DNA of 27,220 bases from a virus, in the IMG/VR virus record IMGVR_UViG_3300017971_000678, positions 1 to 27,220 of that record. One strand, written 5' to 3'. A program made the translations under genes and the position numbers. The notes beneath the pieces were generated by a model that did not search any database, was not told where the DNA came from, and saw only the letters and a list, made by a program, of their open reading frames with translations. Positions 11,982 through 20,487 of this stretch are shown piece after piece (the first letter of the stretch is position 1; every line of letters starts with the position of its first letter).

Positions 11982-12251
11982 ATGGGATTGTTCAGTAAAA
12001 AGGAAAAACCTGCGCCTGAGTCGAAGTCAGTACAGAGGCGAAAGGCACTCCAAAAAACCGCTACGCCTATAGCACCAAAGGTAGCCCCTGTGGACAATAT
12101 TGCGAAAGCGTTGGCTATGGCTTATATCCGCGGTAAACTACATGCTAAAGGACACCCTAAAGCTGACGACCATACATATCTGGAGCGGAGTATCGGCACT
12201 ATCTGGAAAACTTTCCTGGCTGATGCACGTGCGGTAGCCTTAAAATCTTAG
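11982..12251 (+). CDS. 89-aa hypothetical protein
   Basis: ATG at 11982 follows AAAGGAGAATTTCG, the same leader as the decoration gene. The product starts MGLFSKKEKPAPESKSVQRR with a basic disordered N-terminus (about 1-35) and a helical C-terminal half (KALAMAYIRGKLHAKGHPKA). No family recognised. It is the first gene of a run of three unknown proteins between head and adaptor genes, so a minor head or completion role is possible. Confidence 0.65.
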   Translation: MGLFSKKEKPAPESKSVQRRKALQKTATPIAPKVAPVDNIAKALAMAYIRGKLHAKGHPKADDHTYLERSIGTIWKTFLADARAVALKS

Positions 12252-12262
12252 AAGGAGTAACT

Positions 12263-12682
12263 ATGTCAGCCACACCAGATTCTGGCTTCATGAGGAAACT
12301 TAAGAAGTTAGACCCAAAGCTTGGATGTGAATTTGATTACGATACGGAAGTCTTTTTCATTACGTATGAGCGAGCAACCGGGCAACCGGTCCCAATTCTC
12401 ATAGTCAAAAATACAGATGGGAGTTTTCGGCAACCTGATGATCGAGAGATCGAAGCTCTCCACCAGGGTGATAGGAAGCATGTAGATCAGTCTACCTATC
12501 TCGAAAAGGCCGCAAAGTACATGGAGGATGTCCGTACAAAAACCGCCAGAGATCGTAGGTCCAACATTCGCGACTACACTAAGGATGATAAGATTCAATT
12601 GATGCGAGCTTTGAACCCAAGTTCAAAAGCAAATCGTCCGTTCAGGCAGATCGCACCGAAGGTGACAGGGAAAGTTTTCTAA
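12263..12682 (+). CDS. 139-aa hypothetical protein
   Basis: ATG at 12263 has AAGGAG six bases upstream and lies 11 bases after the previous stop. The N-terminal half (KLGCEFDYDTEVFFITYERA) looks like a compact beta domain. The C-terminal half (YLEKAAKYMEDVRTKTARDR and on) is a charged helix with a basic tail. The pattern is that of a small virion-associated protein in the neck region, but no family is recognised. Confidence 0.65.
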   Translation: MSATPDSGFMRKLKKLDPKLGCEFDYDTEVFFITYERATGQPVPILIVKNTDGSFRQPDDREIEALHQGDRKHVDQSTYLEKAAKYMEDVRTKTARDRRSNIRDYTKDDKIQLMRALNPSSKANRPFRQIAPKVTGKVF

Positions 12683-12743
12683 CAATAATCATTATTACAT
12701 AGGACTGTGTTGTATAGCAATATAGTACTGTGGAGGAGACACG

Positions 12744-13421
12744 ATGAGTACAGTAGTATTTAATCCAACGCACGAAGAATTTAAAACTCAGTACGTAGGT
12801 GAGGCAATCACTATCCCGGCTGGGAAGAAATTGAAGATGGACGACCCCCGGGCCAGGCATATCCTCAACGAGCTTGGTCAACGCGGTCTCTGTCGATTGG
12901 ATTACGGTGACGACGAAAAGTCTATCGCTGCTGAAGGGATCGAGCGTAACCGCGAGTTTCGCATGAAGCAGATTATCACGTATAACCAAATGAACGAGGC
13001 ACGGCGCCAGCAGAACCAATCATATATGGAGCCGCCTAAGCATGTCAAGGAGTACGCGAAGGAACTTGGTACAGGTCTCATTACCCCTTATGCCATTAAG
13101 GACCAAGGTAACGCCGAGATAGCTGAAATGAAAGAGGAGAACAGAGAGCTTCGCAAGCAGTTGGGAACCATGCAAGAGTTTATGCAACGTTTGATTGATG
13201 CTCAGGAGGGGGGCGGAAAGAAAATAGACCCTTCTACCGAGACACCGGAAGAGGCTGTGATCGCAGCCAACCAGCTAAAATATAAACGCTTGGGTAAGAC
13301 CAACCTCAAGGGTTGGATTGAGAACAATAGAGAAGAGATTGGCGCCTGGCCAGAGGAGAATAGGTCTGAAATCCGTAAGAAGTATCTCAGTGTTTATGGC
13401 CAGGAATTGAAGGGACTATAA
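12744..13421 (+). CDS. 225-aa hypothetical structural-operon protein with coiled coil
   Basis: ATG at 12744 has GGAGGAG about six bases upstream. Residues 1-60 (MSTVVFNPTHEEFKTQYVGE, then a DPRARHILNELGQRGLCRLD segment) resemble a small domain seen in other phage structural operons. Residues about 130-160 (IAEMKEENRELRKQLGTMQE) form a clear coiled coil. The C-terminus (LKGWIENNREEIGAWPEENR) is helical. No named family can be given. It precedes the adaptor gene by 12 bases. Confidence 0.7.
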   Translation: MSTVVFNPTHEEFKTQYVGEAITIPAGKKLKMDDPRARHILNELGQRGLCRLDYGDDEKSIAAEGIERNREFRMKQIITYNQMNEARRQQNQSYMEPPKHVKEYAKELGTGLITPYAIKDQGNAEIAEMKEENRELRKQLGTMQEFMQRLIDAQEGGGKKIDPSTETPEEAVIAANQLKYKRLGKTNLKGWIENNREEIGAWPEENRSEIRKKYLSVYGQELKGL

Positions 13422-13433
13422 TCGAGGAGTCGC

Positions 13434-14306
13434 ATGTCAACCTACTTGAACGCCAGAGAGATCTTGAAAGATCTGCGGTACGAGCTGAATGAGTATTCGA
13501 CAGCACGTCTCAATGGTACAGATACGTCAGGTAAATTCCAGAACGAATTCTTAATTCGAAAGATCAACCAGGCTCAAAGGTTTATCTATTCTAAGGTCTT
13601 CAAGCGCCGGCCGAATGATTTTCTCGAATCTGTAGATCTTACCGGCGTGAACTCCGTCTTTACCTTACCGGCGAACTTCAGCGTTCTCGTATGGTTCAGG
13701 GATGCTAATGGAGATAAGGTTCACCCGATCGGCGTGGATCGCCTTAAGCGGGAAGACGCTACTGGGTCTGCCAGACATTATTACCGTAAAGGTAATACTC
13801 TGGTACTGGATAAGGATGGGATTACAGATACATATACTCTCTGGTACCTTAAGAAATGTCGCGACTTAACTACAGGAATGGCGTCGGCAGGGGCTGCGAC
13901 AAGCATAACCCTTGCCACGACTGCCAGCAAACTGGTTGACTTCTATAATGGCGTAACCCTTGAGAATGAGACTCAAGACTGGGTTGACACTATCGATGAC
14001 TATACGACTGCCAGAGTAGCAACGATCTCAGAGACTGCCGCGGCGAACGACTATTATGGTACGGTGAGCGAACTCCCTGAAGATTTTCATTATTTCATAG
14101 CCCCGCGAGCTGCGATGATTATTAATTCTGGGTTTCCGGCAAACACTAAAACAGTTTCGACAGCCCAGGTCAAACTTTGGGAGGACGAATTTATAGCGGC
14201 TCTGCAGGCGTACTGCGGCGCAGCTGAGGATGTATCGATCGAGGAGATTATAACTGATTTCTCCCCAACAACGCCGACGTTTGGCGGTATCGTTACGAGT
14301 GAATAA
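13434..14306 (+). CDS. Head-tail adaptor/connector-type protein (probable)
   Basis: GAGGAG precedes the ATG by five bases. The 290-aa protein begins MSTYLNAREILKDLRYELNE and has a helical N-terminal half (FLIRKINQAQRFIYSKVFKR near 40-59), a beta insertion (about 75-190) and a C-terminal helical segment (AQVKLWEDEFIAALQAYCGA). This helix-beta-helix layout and the place after head genes and before the large hub protein match phage adaptor or gatekeeper proteins that sit under the portal (gp4/gp6-like role). The match is by architecture and order, not by a specific motif. Confidence 0.6.
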   Translation: MSTYLNAREILKDLRYELNEYSTARLNGTDTSGKFQNEFLIRKINQAQRFIYSKVFKRRPNDFLESVDLTGVNSVFTLPANFSVLVWFRDANGDKVHPIGVDRLKREDATGSARHYYRKGNTLVLDKDGITDTYTLWYLKKCRDLTTGMASAGAATSITLATTASKLVDFYNGVTLENETQDWVDTIDDYTTARVATISETAAANDYYGTVSELPEDFHYFIAPRAAMIINSGFPANTKTVSTAQVKLWEDEFIAALQAYCGAAEDVSIEEIITDFSPTTPTFGGIVTSE

Positions 14307-14308
14307 GT

Positions 14309-16717
14309 ATGGCGTATAGTCGCGTAGGAGATACTAAAGCTGTCAAGCTTCGTGGTGGGGCAATAACTGCCCGGCCTAAAGCATTGTTGCCACTTGGCGC
14401 GTTCTCCATGGTGCAGAATCTACGCCCTAAGCACCCGGGATTTGAGAAGCGTGCTGGGCAGTCAGCGCTCCACACTACCGCGGACAGTACCAACCAGGTC
14501 TTGACGCTATACCAATTCAACAAGCAACGTGTGAGCGAGCAACACTTTTACGCCCAGATGGGAGATGGCGACGTTCTCGAAGCGACGAACGATCCACCGA
14601 CCACTACTACCGGCGTATTTGGTAGTGAAGTTTTCTCCGGCAGTTCCGGCCAGCGTCCCGCTGCATGGAGTAACTTGGATGATAAACTTATCTACTCCAA
14701 CGGAGTGGACTCACATCAGATTTATGGTGGTAGCTCCAGTTATGTAGAGGGGTTCATAGTCTATAAGGGCACTGCTGCCATCCCGGACGTACCCGAACTT
14801 GGTGAGGACTACTCGGAGCAAGTATCAGATGGCGACTCGACTACCGTCGCGATTCTCGACTCTCTCGACACACTGGCGAATTTCGACTGCCTGTTCATCA
14901 AGACGCCGGTCCCAGTAAAATCTTTCACGCTTACCATCCCCGCGGTTAACGGTAACGCTGCCACCTCTACGGTAGCATATTGGAATGGTGCCTGGACAAA
15001 TGTCAGTGGTCAATCAGATGGGACATATACAGGGACCGAAACGCTATCTCAGAGCGGTACAATTTCCTTTACAGAACCTACCGACATCATCCCGAAATAC
15101 CTCTATGGCACTAATGGCTATTGGTATCGCTTAGTTGTCTCCGCGGCACTTGATGCCGAGGTTGAGGTCTCCGCCGTAACTTTCGACTCCAGCTGGCAGG
15201 ATATCGATAATGTATGGGATGGAGTCATGCCCGAGGCTGTAGAGGTTCAGGTAGAAGGGGCGAGCACATATTCTGTTTTCGGCTCCGGAGCAGTAGACCT
15301 CGATGCCGTTACCAACGGCAAGAAGATAATGATCTCCTGCGCAGATCCCAGCGTTGGATTTTATATCGACGTAGGCGCAACTCCGAATGCTACTGGTACA
15401 GCAGTTACCGATATAAAGTACTGGAACGGCACTGCTATGGCGTCTGTAGGTACTGTGAATGACGCTACCAGTGGGCTCAGTAATTCAGGTTTTATGACCT
15501 TCGGCCGGCAGTCGGCAGTACAGCCACTCCAATTTAATAGCTCTCAGTATTATGCATACTGGTACGAACTGACTCTCGACACTACGACATCGGCTGATAT
15601 GGTTATCAGCTTCCAGTATATCCCGTATTTTGACATCACAGAACTCGGTAATGGGGTATGTAATACTACCTGGAAGGAGCGCATGATATATGCGTTCGAT
15701 AAATGGGGCGAGTATCTTTACGTCACTCGGACAGGCGAACCACTTGTATTGAACGGTAGTGATTATGGTATACTCAAGGCCGGCGACGGTCGAACTAACC
15801 AGATCGTAGCCATGCGGAAGTTCCATAATGAGCTTATGGTGTGGCAGGAAGAGAAGGGAGTTGAAGGTGGGTGCCTCACACTTTTCGAGGGCAACTCTCC
15901 AGTAACATTTGGAAAACTGCTCCTATCTTCCCGCGTTGGGACGATGAGTGATAAGACCGTTGAGGTTGTCGATGGCGTACTGACGGCTACTGCAACGGAT
16001 GAATCGATCAAGACTCTCGCGTTCTTCATCAGTAGGTACGGTGTATGCGCCTCGGACGGCCGAACGGTCTCTGTTATATCCGACGATATCCAGAATTATT
16101 TCGATCCGACAGAATCCGAATGTATCCGTAGAGGGTATGAGGACCAAATGTGGCTGAAATACGACTCGGCGTACAACGTACTCCGCCTCGGACTCGTGAG
16201 TGGGTCATCGGCTACCGTGCCAAATATCTTTCCTGTCTTCGATCTCACTGATAAAGTGTGGTATTTCGACGTTCTCGCGCAGGAACTCTCGTGTATGGTT
16301 GAGGTTGAAGCTCAGTCCGGAAACGTACCAGTTGTTCAAGTTGGAGGTGGTGTAGATGATGGACTCGTGTACCTCCTCAATACCGGTACAAATGATGTCA
16401 GCACAGCGATTGACGGACACCTCATTATGGAGGTGTCGAATGACGGTTTCTATGTCAATCTCAATGAGTTAATGCTTCGGATGAAGGTCCAGGCAGCAGG
16501 GAATGCCACAGTCACACTAACCCAGAACGAACTTACTGGTTCGACACTGACTTTGGCGATGACCGCAGAAGTGACGAACGAGTTGATCAGGCGCCATAGA
16601 GAAAGCGTAAATATTACAAATCAAAATATATCGATCAAGGTACAACATGCTACCGCAAGCCAAACGATGTACATATATGACATAGGGTTAGGGGTTGATC
16701 TATGGGTAGACCGATAA
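14309..16717 (+). CDS. Large tail-hub/stabilisation-type protein with internal duplication
   Basis: The 802-aa product starts MAYSRVGDTKAVKLRGGAIT two bases after the adaptor stop, without its own ribosome site, so coupled translation is likely. It is almost entirely beta-rich. Two related segments, about 222-300 (VAYWNGAWTNVSG to VTFDSSWQDI) and about 369-447 (IKYWNGTAMASVG to YIPYFDITEL), share a YWNG start, an SG-T/M-SF/TF core and a YWY-x-L turn: an internal domain duplication. The N-terminal QNLRPKHPGFEKRAGQ block is typical of P22 gp10-like or tubular tail proteins that seal the neck. The C-terminal part (from about 455, TTWKERMIYAFDKWGEYLYV) suggests propeller-like repeats. Confidence 0.7.
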   Translation: MAYSRVGDTKAVKLRGGAITARPKALLPLGAFSMVQNLRPKHPGFEKRAGQSALHTTADSTNQVLTLYQFNKQRVSEQHFYAQMGDGDVLEATNDPPTTTTGVFGSEVFSGSSGQRPAAWSNLDDKLIYSNGVDSHQIYGGSSSYVEGFIVYKGTAAIPDVPELGEDYSEQVSDGDSTTVAILDSLDTLANFDCLFIKTPVPVKSFTLTIPAVNGNAATSTVAYWNGAWTNVSGQSDGTYTGTETLSQSGTISFTEPTDIIPKYLYGTNGYWYRLVVSAALDAEVEVSAVTFDSSWQDIDNVWDGVMPEAVEVQVEGASTYSVFGSGAVDLDAVTNGKKIMISCADPSVGFYIDVGATPNATGTAVTDIKYWNGTAMASVGTVNDATSGLSNSGFMTFGRQSAVQPLQFNSSQYYAYWYELTLDTTTSADMVISFQYIPYFDITELGNGVCNTTWKERMIYAFDKWGEYLYVTRTGEPLVLNGSDYGILKAGDGRTNQIVAMRKFHNELMVWQEEKGVEGGCLTLFEGNSPVTFGKLLLSSRVGTMSDKTVEVVDGVLTATATDESIKTLAFFISRYGVCASDGRTVSVISDDIQNYFDPTESECIRRGYEDQMWLKYDSAYNVLRLGLVSGSSATVPNIFPVFDLTDKVWYFDVLAQELSCMVEVEAQSGNVPVVQVGGGVDDGLVYLLNTGTNDVSTAIDGHLIMEVSNDGFYVNLNELMLRMKVQAAGNATVTLTQNELTGSTLTLAMTAEVTNELIRRHRESVNITNQNISIKVQHATASQTMYIYDIGLGVDLWVDR

Positions 16718-16857
16718 CAAAAAAGAAAGTTCGAAGTTGGACACAACAATTTTTAAATGTAAAAAAGATTGCAGACGAGCCGGCGCTGAATCGCCAAGGC
16801 TTCTGGAAAAAACCGGATTATCCACATGTCACCGATAAAAAAACCAGCGTCAAGTAG
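16702..16857 (+). CDS. 51-aa basic hypothetical protein overlapping both neighbours
   Basis: ATG at 16702 starts inside the end of the 802-aa gene (16-base overlap), and the gene ends 32 bases inside the next one. The product begins MGRPITKKKVRSWTQQFLNV and is lysine-rich, with a tryptophan/proline-bearing C-terminal half (RQGFWKKPDYPHVTDKKTSV). The double overlap and the AT-richer composition, starting here and continuing downstream, mark a module boundary. No family recognised. Confidence 0.55.
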   Translation: MGRPITKKKVRSWTQQFLNVKKIADEPALNRQGFWKKPDYPHVTDKKTSVK

Positions 16858-18037
16858 CCAGGATTACGGTCGCCGCCCTGAAATGAAAGGTGGTAAAGAC
16901 GCGCCAGATTTCAAGGGGCACCTACACGGCGGCGGTAAGTCTGGAACGTATCGAGAATTAATCGGACGAGGTGCGGAGTCTACCGTCCTACAACGTGCGG
17001 TTGCATCATGGAAGAAACACTCAGAGTTCAAGAAACCGTATCTTAGCGATGAATTTCCTGAGATGGAGCACTACTATGCTAAACCGGTAAACTTCCCTGG
17101 CTCTGAATATAGCCCCTACGACGCTGATGGCGTCCCAAGCCAATGCTGGGACGTCTGTAAGAAGAATCATTCAGGCGTCTATTTCGACGATGACTGCTAC
17201 GTTTATGTCTGGATGGATCGTCTGCTCACACTACGTGACAATGAAGTAATTATCGACAGCTCATACACTGTAGCGATGGTACAGATCGACGATGTTTCGA
17301 TCGCCGGCACGATGCGAAAAGTGTTTAAGAGCGTCTCGGACGTGGGTGCGAATATAAATGTTATCTGGACAGTTTTCCAGCCACTGTTCGAAGCATGTCC
17401 TGGTGTAGACGAGATTCATGCAAGGAGCTGTAGAAAAACATATGATAAAACTGCAACCTGTGCGACTGTAGAATGGGATTATACTACGAGTGCCGAAACG
17501 ATAGTCCAAAATCAAGATCCACCAGTAATTATAGCGGTAATATATGGCACTCCCCCATATTCGTGGTCAGTAAGTGGTACTGGATTCTCTCTCGGTAGCA
17601 CTACCACGTCTGGAGTCACGAATACTTTAGATGCCGATGGTTCAGCTTGCGGAACAGCTGTAATTACAGTTACTGATGCCAGCGGTGATACGGCTGTTGG
17701 TGGTGTTAGGTGTACAACTGGTGTGTGGGGCGCGCCTGACCCTAACTGTGTTGCGCTTGGTGGAGGTTTATGCAGTTGGATACAAGATGGGTTTAGATAT
17801 ACTATCGGGGTGCGGTGCGCTAATGACGGTACAAGTCCTTGGTATAACCCATGTAACGCACCAAATACTTTTGGGTGCAAAGAGCCGGTTTATACAACCT
17901 GCACAGATGCAGAAGGTTCTCCCGGTGACTGGTATCAAGTACCGTGCTGGAGTTTTGAAGGGTGTGATGACCCGAGCAACCCAGAAAAATATTTATATAG
18001 ATCCCTGTGGAAGGTGGAGCCTTGGAATTGCGCTTAG
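16826..18037 (+). CDS. Cys-rich virion protein with Ig-like domain
   Basis: The 403-aa product has a basic Gly-rich N-terminus (about 1-45), a mixed domain (about 85-200) with several cysteines (SQCWDVCKKNHSG), a bacterial Ig-like domain at about 212-298 (GTPPYSWSVSGTGFSLG, then ACGTAVITVTDASG and GGVRCTTGVW), and a C-terminal part of about 100 residues dense in cysteine, tryptophan and proline. Ig-like domains of this type are common on phage surfaces and bind glycans or other virion parts. The Cys content is high for a cytoplasmic protein and suggests disulfides or metal binding in the virion. DNA from about 17440 on is more AT-rich than neighbouring genes. Confidence 0.65.
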   Translation: MSPIKKPASSSQDYGRRPEMKGGKDAPDFKGHLHGGGKSGTYRELIGRGAESTVLQRAVASWKKHSEFKKPYLSDEFPEMEHYYAKPVNFPGSEYSPYDADGVPSQCWDVCKKNHSGVYFDDDCYVYVWMDRLLTLRDNEVIIDSSYTVAMVQIDDVSIAGTMRKVFKSVSDVGANINVIWTVFQPLFEACPGVDEIHARSCRKTYDKTATCATVEWDYTTSAETIVQNQDPPVIIAVIYGTPPYSWSVSGTGFSLGSTTTSGVTNTLDADGSACGTAVITVTDASGDTAVGGVRCTTGVWGAPDPNCVALGGGLCSWIQDGFRYTIGVRCANDGTSPWYNPCNAPNTFGCKEPVYTTCTDAEGSPGDWYQVPCWSFEGCDDPSNPEKYLYRSLWKVEPWNCA

Positions 18038-18555
18038 ATGAAATATTAGCCGCATTTAATTTTAGCTCGCTGCAAGAATGCGAGACTATATTGAAACTTC
18101 TCAACCAAAAAGAAATTCCGGTCGAAGATTTTTACGTGTTCGTGGCTGATGCAAGACTCGCGATCCTAAAAAATAAATTAAGTTCGGAAGATTGTAAACC
18201 AAAAACAATATCAAAATATATGCCACGATGCCCATCATGCCGTGAAACACTGACATTGATGGAATCAGAAGAAGATTTTTATGAGTCTAAGTGGGTTTGT
18301 AGGTGTGGGTACGAATACTACACCCAACTCTCTATAGTAGATCAAAGGATGTTGATCGATGCAAAAATCAATGGGACCGATCCGGACTTCGAGGTGGAGG
18401 AACTAAGAGCCTCGCTGGAAGAACGAAAACGCAGACGCTCTATCTGTGAAACATGCGACCAGTTAATGCCAAGTAAAACATGCAAGGCTTGCGGCTGCAG
18501 GATGAAACACCGAACGTACTATGAAATTTTAACTTGCCCAAAGAAATTCTGGTAA
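18007..18555 (+). CDS. 182-aa double zinc-ribbon phage protein
   Basis: The frame opens at GTG 18007, overlapping the previous gene by 31 bases; TTG at 18022 with AAGGTGGAG just upstream is an alternative start. The N-terminal 65 residues are helical. The first zinc ribbon has C75-x2-C78 and C98-x-C100; the second has C147-x2-C150, C159-x2-C162-x-C164 and C177 (ICETCDQ, CKACGCRM and CPKKFW). The second pattern, ending in CP-x-x-W, is shared with many small phage proteins encoded near tail genes whose function is unknown. Low GC like its upstream neighbour suggests that both arrived together. Confidence 0.7.
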   Translation: MEGGALELRLDEILAAFNFSSLQECETILKLLNQKEIPVEDFYVFVADARLAILKNKLSSEDCKPKTISKYMPRCPSCRETLTLMESEEDFYESKWVCRCGYEYYTQLSIVDQRMLIDAKINGTDPDFEVEELRASLEERKRRRSICETCDQLMPSKTCKACGCRMKHRTYYEILTCPKKFW

Positions 18556-18564
18556 GGAGTGGTT

Positions 18565-19239
18565 ATGGCAATAAGAAGTATAGAGGAAGAATTAGCTTCA
18601 GGGCGAGAATTACCGTCTGGAGATACGTCATATACTTCTGGACGTAGTGGTGAATTCTCTTTCGGGAGTGTTGGAACTCCTTTCGGAGCTGGCCAGAACA
18701 AGAAAACGTATACATTTGGCACTACGCCTGCTACAACGTCGAGTCAAACTGTATCGCAGACATATAAACCTACCGGGCCGGCACCGACATTCGAGAGACA
18801 AGTCTTCGAAGCGCCAGAATTTGACGAGCGGGAGGTAGCCGCTGAGACCCAGCGTCTGCAAGCACCGAGCATCCGCAAGTTACGTAGGCAGTTACAGCAA
18901 ACTCAGACACAACGCTTCGTTAACCCTAATGTACGAAGGATGACTACTCGTGCAGCACTTGCCGGCTTCGGCGCCGGGCTGGAGAGTATTCAGACTGGAG
19001 CGAGGCGCGAGGCGCGGCAAACTGTCCAGCAGAAGTATGCGCGTAAGCTTGACGTAGCTAAGACGCAATTCGGAGCTGATGTCGATTTCGCTAAGCAGGC
19101 CTACCAGAGAGCGTGGGACTTATACCTGAAATCAGGTACCACTACTACGACTTCAGGTGCCACGCCAGCGACAGCTACCGCCGCTAAACCACTGGATATG
19201 CAAAGAATAAGTAATCCTTTTACGCGTACAACTTTATAG
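18565..19239 (+). CDS. Candidate internal/ejection protein 1 (224 aa)
   Basis: ATG at 18565 is chosen because AAGGAG lies at 18554-18559; a GTG at 18559 overlaps that site. The product has a Ser/Thr/Gly/Phe-rich disordered first half (GEFSFGSVGTPFGAGQNKKT) and an Ala/Arg/Gln-rich helical second half (RKLDVAKTQFGADVDFAKQA), with no enzyme motif. It heads a three-gene series of rising size before the tail fibre, the order of ejection proteins in P22/T7-like phages, so a role as a DNA-injected or internal virion protein is inferred. Confidence 0.6.
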   Translation: MAIRSIEEELASGRELPSGDTSYTSGRSGEFSFGSVGTPFGAGQNKKTYTFGTTPATTSSQTVSQTYKPTGPAPTFERQVFEAPEFDEREVAAETQRLQAPSIRKLRRQLQQTQTQRFVNPNVRRMTTRAALAGFGAGLESIQTGARREARQTVQQKYARKLDVAKTQFGADVDFAKQAYQRAWDLYLKSGTTTTTSGATPATATAAKPLDMQRISNPFTRTTL

Positions 19240-19248
19240 GAGCGACTG

Positions 19249-20484
19249 ATGGCTGATGCAGTATTAACCTCCCCAGCAAGAGAACCGGTCCCTACGGTAA
19301 AAGCTCCTGTGAAACCTGCGGCAAAGCCTGCGCCAGTTCCAGCGAAGCCGACTGGTGATCAGGTACTGTCTAAGCAGCCTGAATTGCCGGCATTTCTACC
19401 GCCGAAAGCTCCGGAAGAGATGGAGCCGTTAGGTGGCTCGAGTCTAACTATCCAGAAGCCAGGCGAGGAGCCGGTCACAGAGGCTATGGAGCAGAAGGTC
19501 TGGGATGTACGGCGCCAGGAGTATGTCGAACCATACAAGAAAGCTGGCATGCCGGCGAAACCTGCTGAGGGAAAGCAGGCAAAAGGATTCCCTACCAGAG
19601 ACGAGTTTGAACAATTCGCGTTTCAGGCTATTGGAGGCAATCCTTTCAAGATCGAACCGACACAAGAAGTAATAGATGCCACAAAAGATTTACGCCCACT
19701 ATTTAATTATGCGTTTAACAATAAAGTATATTGGGGTGATAGAGATAAACTCAGCCAAGAACAAAAAACATTTTGGGATAGTACTGTAAAAGCGTATCGA
19801 GCACAGGTATACAACCATGCCGCAAAAGTACGCCAAGAGAAGATTGACGTTTACAATCACATGTTGAGTAAATACAGTGATGAATTAAATGAGCAAAAGG
19901 CTGCTGAAGATAAAATTGCTGCGCAGAATGCGGCAATACTCGCTGCGGCCAGGGAACGCCGTCTTACGGAAGTGTCTGAAGCGCGTGAGGAGCGCATGGT
20001 TGCCGCAGAGGAGCGTAAGGCTGAAGCGGCACAGCGCGCTGAGGAACGTGAAGCTCGCCTCGCGGAAGCTGCTGCATGGAAGAAGCAGCAGGATATAATG
20101 AAGGGGTTGAAGCCTGAAGAGCCGTCTCGCTCTGACATCCAAGCTATTGCGAGAGCTGAGAGTGACGCATTTGATGCCGTGGATGCGGATGACAACTTCA
20201 TTATGGAGAAGGATGAAGAGCTTGGCCGGAATGTCTATACGACACAGCTTAACCCAAAAACATTGAAAGATCTCAATGCCGCCAGGGAAGCAGCCGGTAT
20301 GCCGGAGTTGTACGAGATTGTGACAACAGTGCCGGACGGTAATCGTTATCAATACCTCGAAGCTCCAGAAGCGGAGTTCGACAAAGAGGTAAAGAAGCAA
20401 TACCCTAACGCCGTGAAATACGGCGACGCATGGTGGGCTCTTTTACCAAATGGACAGTACCGCAAAATAACCGCTGGAGAATAA
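19249..20484 (+). CDS. Candidate internal/ejection protein 2 (411 aa), coiled coil
   Basis: TAGGAG precedes the ATG. The 411-aa product has a Pro/Ala/Lys-rich N-terminus (about 1-65, KAPVKPAAKPAPVPAKP), a helical middle and a very long charged helix (about 190-285, including EERMVAAEERKAEAAQRAEE), followed by a small C-terminal beta domain (KYGDAWWALLPNGQYRKITA). The Pro/Ala/Lys start and extended coil are common in internal virion proteins that must unfold for ejection. It sits three bases from the giant gene downstream. No specific family is assigned. Confidence 0.65.
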   Translation: MADAVLTSPAREPVPTVKAPVKPAAKPAPVPAKPTGDQVLSKQPELPAFLPPKAPEEMEPLGGSSLTIQKPGEEPVTEAMEQKVWDVRRQEYVEPYKKAGMPAKPAEGKQAKGFPTRDEFEQFAFQAIGGNPFKIEPTQEVIDATKDLRPLFNYAFNNKVYWGDRDKLSQEQKTFWDSTVKAYRAQVYNHAAKVRQEKIDVYNHMLSKYSDELNEQKAAEDKIAAQNAAILAAARERRLTEVSEAREERMVAAEERKAEAAQRAEEREARLAEAAAWKKQQDIMKGLKPEEPSRSDIQAIARAESDAFDAVDADDNFIMEKDEELGRNVYTTQLNPKTLKDLNAAREAAGMPELYEIVTTVPDGNRYQYLEAPEAEFDKEVKKQYPNAVKYGDAWWALLPNGQYRKITAGE

Positions 20485-20487
20485 TCT

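Noticed and set aside
12684-12696. AATAAT-c-ATTATT palindrome after the 139-aa gene
   Set aside because: All A/T with weak pairing, no T run or supporting motif; likely chance in a short AT-rich gap.
16205-16235. GTGCCAA (minus TTGGCACG) within the 802-aa gene as a sigma-54 site
   Set aside because: Reads GG-N10-GA rather than GG-N10-GC and has no gene downstream on that strand.
17000-18040. Possible variable repeat of a diversity-generating retroelement in the Cys-rich protein
   Set aside because: No reverse transcriptase gene or template repeat was seen in the window, and the C-terminus lacks the C-type lectin variable pattern.
19857-20400. Two long minus-strand frames opposite the coiled-coil protein gene
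   Set aside because: Alanine/glutamate-rich coiled-coil codons commonly leave the antisense frames open; neither has a start signal.
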